From positions 186,001 through 250,000 of the forward strand of contig NZ_FNVU01000001.1 in assembly GCF_900107965.1 (NCBI RefSeq): a DNA stretch of 64,000 bases, written 5' to 3'. Below, in pieces: positions 44,213-53,441 of this stretch. The notes beneath the pieces are model-generated. The model saw nothing but the letters and a program-made list of their open reading frames with translations, did not search any database and was not told the origin of the DNA. The position numbers and the translations under genes were made by a program. Positions within the stretch are counted from its first letter, which is position 1. Each line of letters begins with the position of its first letter. The DNA comes from Actinacidiphila yanglinensis (lineage in GTDB: Bacteria > Actinomycetota > Actinomycetes > Streptomycetales > Streptomycetaceae).

Positions 44213-44650
44213 CGCGCACCGACCGGGGGCTGGATCGCGTCGAGGTCGGCGAGGTCCGTTCCGGACGGCTCGACCTCCGCGGCTCCCGCGTTGTCGGCCA
44301 GGTACGCCGGGGTCTTCGTGCCGGGGATCGGCACGACGTGCGGCCCCTGGGCGGTCAGCCAGGCGAGGGCGACCTGGGCGGGGGTCGCGCCGATCCGGTC
44401 GGCGACCGCGCGGACCTGGGCCGCGATGCGAGGTTCGCCTGGAGGTTGTCCTGCTGGAAACGGGGCAGCCGGCGCCGCTGGTCCTTCTCGGGCAGGTCGT
44501 CGAAGGAGGCGAACCGGCCGGCGGGGAAGCCGCGGCCCAGCGGCGAGTACGGCAGCAGGCCGATGCCCTGCTCGACGCAATACGGCAGCACCTCGGCCTG
44601 CACGTCCCGGGTCCACAGCGAGAACTCGGCACCCCCGGGCACCGCCTCGT
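44206..44650 (-). pseudogene. Truncated and frameshifted aldo/keto reductase gene
   Basis: Two frames together read the C-terminal half of an aldo/keto reductase: first [19 protein letters not shown] and [19 protein letters not shown], then, after a shift near 44433, [18 protein letters not shown] and VVPIPGTKTPAYLADN to the stop at 44206. The N-terminal ~170 residues with the catalytic Asp/Tyr/Lys are absent. The stop overlaps the end of the azoreductase gene by seven bases. Confidence 0.75.
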
Positions 44651-44865
44651 CGTCCACTATGCCGACGTGTACTACGCCGACGTGGCGAGCCCCGACCACG
44701 ACGCGATGGTCCTGCTCGACATAGTCAGCGCGCAGCCCGCGTCCGCGACCGCGGTGGACGGGGACGACGGTGCGGGTACGGGCACGGACGCCGGTACGGG
44801 CGCCGACGCCGACGCGGACGTGCGCGAGTCGTAGCCACGGGGCCGGAGCCGCCCGACCCGCCGGA

Positions 44866-45573
44866 TCACGTGGGTGGACGCGGGTCCGCGGCGGTGGACC
44901 GTCCGCTCGCGGAGAGGCCGTCCAGCAGCAGGTCGAGCCCGGCCAGGAACTGGTCGCGGTCGTCGTGGTCGCGCAGGGCCGCGGTGGCGCCGGTCAGGAA
45001 GGGGTAGGCGGCCGGATCGAGCCGTCCCCAGCGCTCGGCGGTCCGCGCGAGGAAGGACGCGCGGTCGGTGGTCGCGCCGACGGTGACGGCCGGGGCGATG
45101 ATCTGGGCGCTGACGCCGGTGACGTAGTAGAAGACCGCGGTGGCGACGGCGAAGTGCCGCTCGGCGGGCAGTCCGGTGCGCGCGACCAGGGTGCCGATGC
45201 GGTCGAACAGGCGCAGCCCGTTGGGCAGGCTGGCGGGCGCGGTGACGTGGGACGCGGCCCACGGGTGCCGGTCGAGGCCGTCGAAGACGGCGACGGCGAG
45301 GGCACGCAGCCCGGTGCCGTTCTCCGGGCGCGGGACCGCGGCCAGGGCTTGGCCGAGCACCTGGTCCGCGGCCAGCGCGACGAGCTCGTCCTTGTTCGCC
45401 ACGTGCCAGTACAGGGCGCCGGCGCCGGTGTTCAGCCGCTCGGCCAGCAACCGGAAGGTGAGCCCGCGCTCGCCGCGCTCGTCCAGCAGCGCGACGGCCG
45501 CGCCGACGACGATCTCGGGTGAGAGGGCGTCGGCGCGGCCGCCGGCGGGTGCGCGTCCTCGGGTCCGTGGCAT
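44866..45573 (-). CDS. TetR/AcrR family repressor
   Basis: A 235-residue TetR-family protein. The HTH is [21 protein letters not shown], followed by [12 protein letters not shown]. The C-terminal ligand domain is the TetR_C type. It is divergent from a TetX-like monooxygenase, and two 15-bp palindromes lie between them, so it very likely controls that gene and itself. Confidence 0.88.
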   Translation of the reverse strand: MPRTRGRAPAGGRADALSPEIVVGAAVALLDERGERGLTFRLLAERLNTGAGALYWHVANKDELVALAADQVLGQALAAVPRPENGTGLRALAVAVFDGLDRHPWAASHVTAPASLPNGLRLFDRIGTLVARTGLPAERHFAVATAVFYYVTGVSAQIIAPAVTVGATTDRASFLARTAERWGRLDPAAYPFLTGATAALRDHDDRDQFLAGLDLLLDGLSASGRSTAADPRPPT

Positions 45574-45592
45574 GACCTCATTTTGACATACC

Positions 45593-45631
45593 TGGAACGG
45601 CGTTCCATACTCTTATTGGAACCACGGTCCA
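45593..45631. promoter_or_regulatory. Two 15-bp palindromes, probable TetR operators
   Basis: TGGAACGGCGTTCCA (45593-45607) is a perfect palindrome and TGGAACCACGGTCCA (45617-45631) a near-perfect one, with centres 24 bases apart. They lie between the TetR gene (starting 45573, leftward) and the monooxygenase gene (starting 45712, rightward). The first is preceded by TTTTGACATACC, a likely promoter element, so a bound repressor would block it. Confidence 0.65.
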
Positions 45632-45711
45632 TTAGCGACCGGCAAGCGGAACAGCCCAGGCCCGCCCGCACCGGAGCCACCACGCGAATACCGCCCAGGA
45701 ATGAGGAAGCC

Positions 45712-46884
45712 ATGCACACCAGCCACCCCTCGATCGCCGTCGTCGGTGCCGGCCTCGGCGGCCTGACCCTTGCCCGGGTCCTGCACGTCCACGGCATCCC
45801 CGCCACGGTCTACGAGGCCGACCCCGCGGCCGGGTCCCGCACGCAGGGCGGCCGGCTGGACATCCACGAGGACGACGGGCAGCGCGCGCTCGCGGCGGCC
45901 GGCCTCACCGGCGAGTTCCGCGCGATCATCCACGAGGGGGCCGAGGCGACGCGCGCCCTCGCCCCGGACGGCGGCCTGCTGCACGACGAGCCCGACGACG
46001 GCACGTCCCGGCGCCCCGAGGTGCTGCGCGGCGACCTGCGCCGGATCCTGCTCGACTCGCTCCCCGAGGGCACGGTCCGATGGGGGCACAAGGTCACCGC
46101 CGTCCGCCCGCTCGGCGAGGGCCGGCACGAGCTGACCTTCGGCGACGGCTCGACCGCGATCACCGACCTCCTCGTCGGCGCCGACGGTGCCTGGTCGAGG
46201 GTCCGTCCGCTGCTGTCCGACGCGACGCCCGAGTACACCGGCACAGCCTTCGTCGAGACCTACCTGTTCGACGCCGACGAGCGGCACGCAGCTGCGGCCG
46301 CGACCGTGGGAGCGGGCGCGATGTACGCGCTGACCCCCGGGAAGGGCATCACCGCGCACCGCGAGGCGGGCGGCGTCCTGCACACCTACGTCCAGCTGAA
46401 CCGCTCCGCCGAGTGGATCGCCGCGATCGACTTCACCGATGCCGCTTCGGCGGCCGCCAGGATCGCGGCCGAGTTCGAGGGGTGGGCGCCGGAACTCACC
46501 GCGCTGATCACCGACGGCGAGACCGCGCCGGTCGCCCGCATGATCCACACCCTCCCGGGCGGGCACCGGTGGGACCGCGTGCCCGGGGTGACGCTGCTCG
46601 GCGACGCCGCGCACCTGATGCCGCCGTCCGGTGACGGCGCGAACCTGGCGATGTTCGACGGTGCGGAGCTGGCGCGGGCGATCGTCGCGCACCCCGGCGA
46701 CCTCGAAGCGGCGCTCGCCGCGTACGAGGCGGAACTTTTTCCGCGCAGCACGTCCTTCCACGCCGACGCGGTCGAGATCCAGGAGCTCTGCCTCGGTGAG
46801 CGGGCTCCTTTCGGGCTGATCGAACTCTTCACGGGGCAGGCGCCCGGTCGCGCGGACGAGGCTCAGATTGCTCCGGCGCGGTAG
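45712..46884 (+). CDS. FAD-dependent monooxygenase (TetX-like)
   Basis: A 390-residue flavoprotein hydroxylase. VVGAGLGGLTLARVLHVHG is the FAD-binding GxGxxG motif, LLVGADGAWSRVR the DG motif, and LLGDAAHLMPPSGDGANLAM the second FAD motif, in the TetX-like form. Such enzymes can hydroxylate and inactivate antibiotics or tailor metabolites. ATG 45712 follows GAGGAAG. The TetR repressor next door suggests drug-induced expression. Resistance function is inferred. Confidence 0.88.
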   Translation: MHTSHPSIAVVGAGLGGLTLARVLHVHGIPATVYEADPAAGSRTQGGRLDIHEDDGQRALAAAGLTGEFRAIIHEGAEATRALAPDGGLLHDEPDDGTSRRPEVLRGDLRRILLDSLPEGTVRWGHKVTAVRPLGEGRHELTFGDGSTAITDLLVGADGAWSRVRPLLSDATPEYTGTAFVETYLFDADERHAAAAATVGAGAMYALTPGKGITAHREAGGVLHTYVQLNRSAEWIAAIDFTDAASAAARIAAEFEGWAPELTALITDGETAPVARMIHTLPGGHRWDRVPGVTLLGDAAHLMPPSGDGANLAMFDGAELARAIVAHPGDLEAALAAYEAELFPRSTSFHADAVEIQELCLGERAPFGLIELFTGQAPGRADEAQIAPAR

Positions 46885-47049
46885 TGGGCGCGGCGCTCGT
46901 TCCGGCTGCGGGCCAGCCCGCCGGGGTGCCTCTGCCCGTGGTTCTCGGGACCTTGCGGTTCACCGTGGTGTGGGGGCGCCCCCAGCGCCCCCTGGGCAGG
47001 TGCGGCTCCTCCGCGGGCAACCGTCGCCGGGGCGCGAGGGGGCGTGCGG

Positions 47050-47745
47050 CTAGGCGAGGATTTCGAGCATGCGGTTGCCGAGGACCGCGGCGGAGTGGGG
47101 GTTCTGCCCGGTGACGAGGTTGCGGTCCTCCACCATGTAGGGCTCCCAGATCGGGCCGCGGCTGTACTCGACCTCGACCTTCTCCTTGAGGTCGGTCTCC
47201 AGCAGCCAGGTCGCCCGGGAGGCGAGGCCGACGGCCTCCTCCTCCTCGTTGGTGAAGCCGGTGACCTTGTAGCCCTTGAAGGGCGAGACGCCGTGGATCC
47301 GCGTGGCCAGCAGCGAGGCCGGTGCGTGGCACACGATGAACAGCGGGTTCCCCGACTCGAGCTGCGCCGTGAGGAGGCGCCCCGCGTCGGCGTCGAACGC
47401 CAGGTCCGACATCGGGCCGTGGCCGCCGGGCAGGTAGACCGCGTCGTAGTCCTCCAGGCGCACGTCCGACAGCTGGAGCGGGCGCCGCATGACCTCGGCG
47501 TCGCGGATGATCGCCTCCAGCTCCAGGGCACCCTTCTCCCCGCCCGCCATGGCCGGGCGCAGGCTCATCATGTCGACGTTCGGGGTGGTGCCGCCCGGCG
47601 TCGCCACGGTGATCCGGTGACCGGCGTCCGTCAGGATCTTGTACGGGTTCGCGAACTCCTCGGCCCAGTAGCCCGTGGCGTACCTGGTCCCGTCCTTGAG
47701 CACCCAGTACGTCGCTCCGCTCACGATGAAAAGTACCTTCGCCAT
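47050..47745 (-). CDS. DJ-1/PfpI family protein (class I glutamine amidotransferase-like)
   Basis: A 231-residue DJ-1/PfpI-fold protein of the Hsp31-like branch. The nucleophile elbow is FIVCHAPASLL with the reactive Cys followed by His. YDAVYLPGGHGPMSDL and TNEEEEAVGL are family signatures. Relatives are chaperones, glyoxalase-III type enzymes or protein deglycases. Which one applies cannot be decided here. Confidence 0.88.
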   Translation of the reverse strand: MAKVLFIVSGATYWVLKDGTRYATGYWAEEFANPYKILTDAGHRITVATPGGTTPNVDMMSLRPAMAGGEKGALELEAIIRDAEVMRRPLQLSDVRLEDYDAVYLPGGHGPMSDLAFDADAGRLLTAQLESGNPLFIVCHAPASLLATRIHGVSPFKGYKVTGFTNEEEEAVGLASRATWLLETDLKEKVEVEYSRGPIWEPYMVEDRNLVTGQNPHSAAVLGNRMLEILA

Positions 47746-47981
47746 CGCGTATCAGCCTCCGCTGCGCAGACACCCCCGAGTGGTCTGATTTCCAACGTCT
47801 CCAGCGTAGGCAGGAGGCGGAGTGGACGCACGTGGACGGGTGGCGGGCGGCGCCGTGTGCCAATCCTGCCGGGCGCGAGCCGAGTTGAGGGGCCGAGTCG
47901 GGGGCCGGGTTTGTGGTGGAGAGGGCTCGGAGGGTGCGACTCCGCGTAGAAGGGCGCCGCACCGAGAGTGAAAAGGGCGCT

Positions 47982-48021
47982 CGCTCCCTCCCGGGCGTCT
48001 CGGGTCGTCCGGGAGGGAGCG
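47982..48021 (-). terminator. Hairpin terminator of the HbpS-like gene
   Basis: A perfect 13-bp stem (47982-47994 with 48009-48021) lies just beyond the stop of the leftward gene ending at 48028. On the minus strand it is followed within ten bases by TTTT. Confidence 0.7.
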
Positions 48022-48027
48022 GGCGGG

Positions 48028-48423
48028 TCAGGCCAGGCAGGCCTCGGCGACGGCGACGTCCTCGGGGACCCGGCCGCCGGACACCCCGACCGCGCCGATC
48101 ACGCGGCCGCCCGCCCCGGTGATGGGCAGGCCGCCGCCGAACGTCACCAGCCCGCCGTTGGTGACCTCGACGTTGTACAACTCGCCGCCCGGCTGGGACA
48201 GTTCGCCGATCGAGGCGGTCGGCATCCGGAAGAAGGCGGCGGTCCGGGCCTTCTTGATCGCGATGTCGACGGAGCCCAGCCACGCCTCCTCCATCCGGGA
48301 GAAGTGCAGCAGGTTCCCGCCGGCGTCCACGATCGCGATGTTCTGCGGCACGCCCATCTCCGCGGCCTTCGCGAGGCCCGCCGCGGTGCGGTTCATGGCT
48401 TCCTGCAAGGTCAGATCGGTCAC
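48028..48423 (-). CDS. Heme-binding protein of the GlcG/HbpS family
   Basis: A 131-residue GlcG/HbpS-fold protein. Signatures are NIAIVDAGGNLLHFSRME, DIAIKKARTAAFF and the glycine-rich GGLPITGAGGRVIGAVGVSG. It has no signal peptide, unlike secreted HbpS, so it is probably intracellular. Family members bind heme, cobalamin or small ligands. The GTG start is the last codon before a G/C-rich leader. It is followed by a terminator. Confidence 0.85.
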   Translation of the reverse strand: MTDLTLQEAMNRTAAGLAKAAEMGVPQNIAIVDAGGNLLHFSRMEEAWLGSVDIAIKKARTAAFFRMPTASIGELSQPGGELYNVEVTNGGLVTFGGGLPITGAGGRVIGAVGVSGGRVPEDVAVAEACLA

Positions 48424-48639
48424 GGTTGCTCGTCCTCCCTGAGGGTCCGGTCGGCACGCGACGCCTTGCCGGGTGCCGTGCGACGCGAGGGGGCCGGGCG
48501 GCGGCCTCGGCGCACTCCCCGGCAGGACAATAGGTGAGGAAAGGCGCGGATCGACCGGACGACACGGCGGTACGGCACGGCGCCCCCGCCGTCGTACGGC
48601 AGGCGGGGGACAGGTCGTGCGCCCGCCCGTGCCGCGGGG

Positions 48640-49167
48640 TCAGTCCTCGAGGATCCGTTCCCACAGCAGGCTGTCGCACCAGTCCCCGTCGAGGAGGATC
48701 GCGGCGTGCGCGACGCCGTACGGGGTGAACCCGTTGCGGCGCAGCACCCGCTGCGACGGCAGGTTCTCCAGATGGGTGGACGCCTCGGCGCGGCGCACCC
48801 CGAGTTCGCCGGTCATCAACCGCAGGGCGAGCCCGACCGCCCGACCGGCGTGCCCCTGGTTCTGGGCGACGCTGCCGATCCAGTAGCCGACGGAGGCACG
48901 GCGCAGGTGCGGCTGCGGCAGGATGCCCCCGATGGTGACCTGCCCGATCACCTGGTCGTCGGCGAGCACCACGCCCGGCCAGACCGAGCCGGTTCGGTGT
49001 CCGGCCAGCAGGCGGTCGATCCGCTCCGCCTGGCCCTCCGAGGTGAAGTAGCGGGCCGGCTGGGCCGGTTCCCACCGCTGGAAGGCCTCGGCGTCCCGCA
49101 CCCGGTGCGCGGCGATCGGGGCGGCGTCGGCGGGCTCGATCAGGCGGATCCGGGTGGTGCTGCGCAC
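48640..49167 (-). CDS. GNAT family N-acetyltransferase (RimJ/RimL-like)
   Basis: A 175-residue acetyltransferase. IRLIEPADAAPIAAHR is the N-terminal strand-helix, VGYWIGSVAQNQGHAGRAVG carries the acetyl-CoA loop (Q-N-Q-G-H-A-G type), and ASTHLENLPSQRVLRRNGF the C-terminal RimJ-like signature. The GTG start at 49167 fits the domain boundary. The substrate is unknown; the group includes protein N-terminal acetylases and drug-modifying enzymes. Confidence 0.87.
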   Translation of the reverse strand: MRSTTRIRLIEPADAAPIAAHRVRDAEAFQRWEPAQPARYFTSEGQAERIDRLLAGHRTGSVWPGVVLADDQVIGQVTIGGILPQPHLRRASVGYWIGSVAQNQGHAGRAVGLALRLMTGELGVRRAEASTHLENLPSQRVLRRNGFTPYGVAHAAILLDGDWCDSLLWERILED

Positions 49168-49583
49168 GGGCTGGTCCTCGTCGCGGGCGGTGGATGGGAC
49201 GGCCAGCCTATGCGGGCGGGTGGCGTGCGCCGGAGCCGCGCCCGGCGCCGGATCCGGCTCCCCGGACCTGCCGAGGTCCACCTGATTCCCGCAAGGACCG
49301 CTCCTACGGTGCCAGGATTCGTGACGGCGCGAAGGCATCCCCGCACGACTGAGCGGCGGGTACGGGGAGGCCGCCGCCGTGCTGGACATCCTCGGCCCGG
49401 CCGACGAGAATCGATGCGATTCGATCAACTCACCTGACTTCTGCCCGGTGATGGAGTCGGTGCGGGGCGCGTGCCCCCACTCCGCGCCACCACTGGACGG
49501 TTTCAGGCGGCTACCACGGGTCGGTACCCCGGGCACCGGCGACCCAGGTGGGCCGCCCCGCCGGGCAGCGAAAGGGATTCGCC
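49168..49583. promoter_or_regulatory. 416-base gap between acetyltransferase and MFS genes, with a 15-bp palindrome
   Basis: No gene is seen. GAATCGATGCGATTC (49408-49422) is a perfect inverted repeat with a 3-base centre and a good operator candidate for the MFS gene. AAAGGGA ahead of GTG 49584 serves as ribosome-binding site. Confidence 0.4.
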
Positions 49584-50816
49584 GTGCCTTCGGCGAACTA
49601 CCGCGCCCTGCTGCGTACCACGGGCGCCGCTGCCTTCTTCCTGCCGGCATCGTGCGGACGCGTCGGCGTCGCGATGACCAGCCTCAGCATCGTCTGGCTC
49701 GTGCACGCGCACACCGGCACCTTCGCCTCGGCCGGTCTGGTCAGCGGCGGGTGCGCGGTGGCCGAGGCGGTCGGCGCGCCCCAAGTGGCCCGGCTGGTCG
49801 ACCGGTTCGGGCAGAGCCGGGTGCTGCCGCCCGCGCTGCTCGCGCACGCCCTGGCGATGGCCGCCCTCGTGGTCCTGGTCACCGCGGGCGCCCCCGACGC
49901 CCTGCTCGCCGCGGGCGGCGTGCTGGTCGGCGTCAGCGTCCCCCAGCTCGGCGCGATGTCGGCGGCCCGCTGGGCGGCGCTGCTGCGCGGCGACCGGGCG
50001 GGCGAACTGCCCACCGCCTTCGCGCTGGAGTCGGTCAGCAACTCGGTCGGCTACCTGGTGGGCCCGGCGCTGGTCAGCACGCTCGCGGCGGCGGGGCATC
50101 CCGCGGCCGGCACGGTGCTGGCCGCCTCCCTGTCCGTGTCCGGCGGCCTGCTGCTCGCCGCGCAGCGCGGCAGCGCGCCCGCGACCGCACCGCCGACCGG
50201 CGGCGCCGCGCACGAGCGCGGCGACCGGTCGCTGCTGCGCGGGGGTGTCGCCGTGCTGATGGGGCTCAACCTCGCCATCGGCGTCTTCTTCGGTGCCATG
50301 CAGGTGTCGGTGACCGCCTTCGCGGTCGAGCACGGCGCGCCGGGCGCCGCGGCCGTCATCCTCGCCGTCTCCAGTTGCAGCGAGCTGCTGGCGGGATGGC
50401 TGTACGGCCTGCGCCGGTGGCGCGCCGCCCTGCAGGTTCAACTCTTCGCGGCGACCTGCGCGTTGCTGCTCGGCACGCTGCTGATGCTGACGGTGGGCTC
50501 GCCGCTCGGGCTCGGCCTGGTCGTGGTGCTGACCGGTGCGGCCGTCCCGCGCCTGCTGGTGCTCTTCTCCGTGCTCACCGAGGCGACCGTCCACCGGGAC
50601 GTGCTGACCCAGGCGTTCTCCTGGCTCGGCTCGGCGAGCGCGGCGGGTTCGGCCACCGCGGCGGGGGTCTCCGGCTGGGCGATCGACGCGCTGGGGTCAC
50701 GCGGCGGATTCACCGTCGCCGCCGCGGCCGCCGCCGTGATGGCGCTGCAGGGGCTCGCCGGCCTGCGCGTCCTGCGCCTGCCGCAGGGGCGGGCGGCCCG
50801 CGTCGGGCCGGGCTGA
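49584..50816 (+). CDS. MFS transporter
   Basis: A 410-residue transporter with about twelve membrane helices (for example LLAHALAMAALVVLVTAG and GLGLVVVLTGAAVPRLLVLF). The MFS motif A-like loop is ARLVDRFGQSR between helices 2 and 3. It is of the small drug-exporter (DHA1/MFS_1) type. GTG 49584 follows AAAGGGATTCGCC. It stands just before the biosynthetic operon, convergent with it, so it may export the product or belong to the flank. Confidence 0.85.
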   Translation: MPSANYRALLRTTGAAAFFLPASCGRVGVAMTSLSIVWLVHAHTGTFASAGLVSGGCAVAEAVGAPQVARLVDRFGQSRVLPPALLAHALAMAALVVLVTAGAPDALLAAGGVLVGVSVPQLGAMSAARWAALLRGDRAGELPTAFALESVSNSVGYLVGPALVSTLAAAGHPAAGTVLAASLSVSGGLLLAAQRGSAPATAPPTGGAAHERGDRSLLRGGVAVLMGLNLAIGVFFGAMQVSVTAFAVEHGAPGAAAVILAVSSCSELLAGWLYGLRRWRAALQVQLFAATCALLLGTLLMLTVGSPLGLGLVVVLTGAAVPRLLVLFSVLTEATVHRDVLTQAFSWLGSASAAGSATAAGVSGWAIDALGSRGGFTVAAAAAAVMALQGLAGLRVLRLPQGRAARVGPG

Positions 50817-50934
50817 CGGCCGCACACGTCGGACGGCTCCGGTGCCCGCGCGGACACCGGGGCCGTCCCCTCACCCGGCCGGACCGCAACCGGTCCGGGC
50901 CACCTCGGACCGGGACGTCACCCGGCCGGGCCGG

Positions 50935-52068
50935 TCAGAGCGGGTTCACCCGGTACATCGGGAAGTACGAACCGATCCTGCCGTTCAGGTAGTCCTCGGC
51001 CAGCTCCGGCACCCGGTCGAAGTCGTAGATCGTGTCCGACTCCTTCGGCGCGATCCAGCCCTCGCTCTCCATGAAGTCCCGGATCTCCCGCGAGTCGTGG
51101 ATCCGCCACACGTGCGTGTTCACATGGATGTGCCGGCTGATGCACTCCGCGCCGCGCAGATGCGACACGCGCATCCCGGCCTTCCAGCCGCAGGTGGTGA
51201 CGACCCCCTCGCGGGCCAGGGCGGTCAGGGTGATGTCGTACAGGGGCTCGCCGATGTTGTCCACGAAGATCGCCGCGCCCTGGCCGTCGCTGAGCTCGTT
51301 GACCAGGGTCAGGAAGGCCTCGGTGGACGTGCGGCGCTGCGCGTGCCGCTCCCGGTCCGCGCGCTGCTCCCGGGTGGGCAGCGAGAGGGCGGGGAACAGG
51401 CGGCGGTCGACCGGGATGATGCCGTGCTCCCGCAGGAAGGCGAGCCGCTCGTCCGAGCCGGCCGTCATCGCCACGCGGAACCCGGCCTTCTGCGCCAGCA
51501 GCAGCTCGGCGAAGGCCACGCCGCCACCCCAGCCGAACACCAGCTGCTTGCCCGGATCGTCGTCGCCGACCTGGCTCCGCCAGCACCCGTAGGCCTTGCG
51601 CCAGTTGTCCCAGGCGGTGAAGTACCGCCCGTAGGTGGCCCATTGGGGCAGCCCGTACGGTGTGCCGTCCGGGATCGGCAGCAGCAGCCGCGCGTCGAGC
51701 TTCGACCGCTTGGTCAGCAGCCCGATGGTGCCGGGGGCGTCGTAGGCGTAGGCGAGTTCGGCGTAGCCCAGCCGGTCGAGCACGCCGAACGGCATGAGCA
51801 GGCACAGGTCGCCCTCGCGGACCCGGACCTCCGGGCCGCCCCCGTTGACCTTGAGCACCCGCACCACGCCCAGGTTGCCCAGGACCACCGCGTCCTCGCC
51901 GCGGCTGCTGCACACGTCGATCGGGGTACGGGCCAGCGCGTGGTCCATGTTGGCTTCCCAGGAGCCGAGGATCGGCTCCACCAGTGCCTCGCCCTCCTCC
52001 AGCGGACCGAAGGTGAACGGTTCGTGCCGCAGCGCGCTGCCCGGTCCGCCGACGTGCGCGCCGGTCAC
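50935..52068 (-). CDS. Medium-chain dehydrogenase/reductase, crotonyl-CoA-reductase-like
   Basis: A zinc-independent MDR enzyme. LGSWEANMDHALARTPIDVC, ATYGRYFTAWDNWRKAYGCW and VFGWGGGVAFAELLLAQKAG (the NAD(P) Rossmann loop) resemble crotonyl-CoA carboxylase/reductase, but the CO2-binding set is not clearly complete. It could reduce an enoyl thioester made in the operon. The GTG start given has no ribosome-binding site. A perfect AGGAGG at 52113-52118 lies five bases before an in-frame ATC (52105-52107) that would add 13 residues (VIYSPEAWVLHSG) resembling a natural MDR N-terminus. Last gene of the leftward operon. Confidence 0.82.
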   Translation of the reverse strand: MTGAHVGGPGSALRHEPFTFGPLEEGEALVEPILGSWEANMDHALARTPIDVCSSRGEDAVVLGNLGVVRVLKVNGGGPEVRVREGDLCLLMPFGVLDRLGYAELAYAYDAPGTIGLLTKRSKLDARLLLPIPDGTPYGLPQWATYGRYFTAWDNWRKAYGCWRSQVGDDDPGKQLVFGWGGGVAFAELLLAQKAGFRVAMTAGSDERLAFLREHGIIPVDRRLFPALSLPTREQRADRERHAQRRTSTEAFLTLVNELSDGQGAAIFVDNIGEPLYDITLTALAREGVVTTCGWKAGMRVSHLRGAECISRHIHVNTHVWRIHDSREIRDFMESEGWIAPKESDTIYDFDRVPELAEDYLNGRIGSYFPMYRVNPL

Positions 52069-52150
52069 TGCACCGGAGTGCAGGACCCAGGCTTCTGGTG
52101 AGTAGATGACAACCTCCTGTGATGACGACGTGGCCGGGTGCGCGGAGCGG

Positions 52151-53089
52151 TCAGGGCGCGGTGGCGGCCGGTACCCGGTAGTCCACCGCGACCCCGCCCC
52201 ACGCCTCGCCCGCGCCGTAGGCCACGGCGCCGAGCCGGCCCTCGGCAGGGAGGGAACCCGCGTCCAGTTCCCCGGCGAAGGCGAGCGGGATGGTGGCGGA
52301 CGAGGTGTTCCCGGAGTGCTCGATCCGGTTCACGAAGGGCACGCCGAGATGGGTGGTGAAGCCGCGCACCCCTTCCAGGATGCGGCCGTTCGCCTGGTGG
52401 CCGACCAGTACGGTCGGCGCGGGCCCGTGGTCGAAGAGGTACTGCGCCGACTCCGCCATGCGGCGCACCGCCCGGTCGTACACCTGCATCCCGTCCAGGT
52501 GGATGCCGCCCGCGTCGGTCTCCCGCATCAGCGACTCCTGGGAGCCGTCGCAGCCGGCGACGTGGCGGAAGCCGGTGAACTCCGCGCGGTCCTCCAGCAG
52601 GACGGCCGCGCAGCCGTCGGCGAAGATGCACGCCGTCTGCCGGTCCGTGCGGTCCACCATCCGGGACATGGCCTCCACCGAGCACACCAGGACCGACCGC
52701 GCGCCGCCCGCGTCGCACAGCGAGAGCCCGGTGACCAGGCCGTAGACGAAGCCGCAGCAGGCCGCGTTCATGTCGAAGGTCAGCACCGAGGGCCCCAGGC
52801 CGACGAGTTGGGCCACCTTCTGCGCGACACCCGGGATGCGCTGCCGCGACGAGGTGCTGACCACGATCAGCGCGCCGATCGAGGAGGGCGTGCCCATCCT
52901 GGTCACGATCGGCGCGCACGCCTCCGCCGCCACCTCCGCCAGCGGGGTCTCGTCCGGCAGCCAGGAGCGGGTCGCGATGCCGCTGCGCCGCCGGATCCAC
53001 TCGTCGGTGAGACCGATCGACGTGAAGTGCTCGTTGTCGACCGTCCGGCCCGGCTTCGCGGTGGCGACGTCGACGATGCCCGCGCTCAT
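52151..53089 (-). CDS. 3-oxoacyl-ACP synthase III (KAS III, FabH-like)
   Basis: A 312-residue thiolase-fold enzyme. The catalytic triad is intact: Cys in MNAACCGFVYG, His in VGHQANGRI and Asn in EHSGNTSSA. KAS III enzymes condense or transfer an acyl group from a thioester donor to an ACP-bound acceptor. Set next to its own ACP and an E1/lipoyl pair, it probably handles the acyl unit made by those enzymes. Its ATG overlaps the ACP stop (ATGA). Confidence 0.9.
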   Translation of the reverse strand: MSAGIVDVATAKPGRTVDNEHFTSIGLTDEWIRRRSGIATRSWLPDETPLAEVAAEACAPIVTRMGTPSSIGALIVVSTSSRQRIPGVAQKVAQLVGLGPSVLTFDMNAACCGFVYGLVTGLSLCDAGGARSVLVCSVEAMSRMVDRTDRQTACIFADGCAAVLLEDRAEFTGFRHVAGCDGSQESLMRETDAGGIHLDGMQVYDRAVRRMAESAQYLFDHGPAPTVLVGHQANGRILEGVRGFTTHLGVPFVNRIEHSGNTSSATIPLAFAGELDAGSLPAEGRLGAVAYGAGEAWGGVAVDYRVPAATAP

Positions 53090-53334
53090 TCCCCGCTCGC
53101 CAGCTTCACGAAGTAGGTGCTGAAGTCGTCCAGGAACGCGAAGCCCGCGGTCTCCCGCAGGTCCCCCTTGACCTGGAGCTCGCGCTCCAGCTGCTGGTGC
53201 AGTTCGACCAGGTCGAGGGAGTCCAGGTCGAGGTCGGCGATCGGCCGGGTGAGGTCGTCGGGGCCCAACGACGGGTCGCGCTGGCGCAGTTTGGCCAGCA
53301 TGGTGTCCGCGATCCGGCCTTCGATGTCGCTCAT
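53086..53334 (-). CDS. Acyl carrier protein
   Basis: An 82-residue ACP. The phosphopantetheine Ser sits in DLDLDSLDLVELHQQLE, a type II ACP motif (DSL). GGAGAAGGAAC precedes ATG 53334. It lies between the lipoyl domain and the KAS III gene and overlaps the latter by four bases, so a dedicated carrier for the acyl unit is likely. Confidence 0.92.
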   Translation of the reverse strand: MSDIEGRIADTMLAKLRQRDPSLGPDDLTRPIADLDLDSLDLVELHQQLERELQVKGDLRETAGFAFLDDFSTYFVKLASGE

Positions 53335-53352
53335 GTTCCTTCTCCGTTCAAG

Positions 53353-53395
53353 GTGACAGGTGACGCGTTGACGCGTGACGGGTGACGGGTGACGG
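53353..53395. repeat. GTGACGG heptamer tandem repeat before the ACP gene
   Basis: Perfect GTGACGG units start at 53375, 53382 and 53389, preceded by degenerate copies from 53353. The repeat fills the gap between the lipoyl-domain gene and the ACP ribosome-binding site and may be unstable or structural. Confidence 0.7.
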
Positions 53396-53441
53396 GATCG
53401 GGGGATCTCCGGCGGGCGCGCGGGAGGGACGGCGCGCGCCG

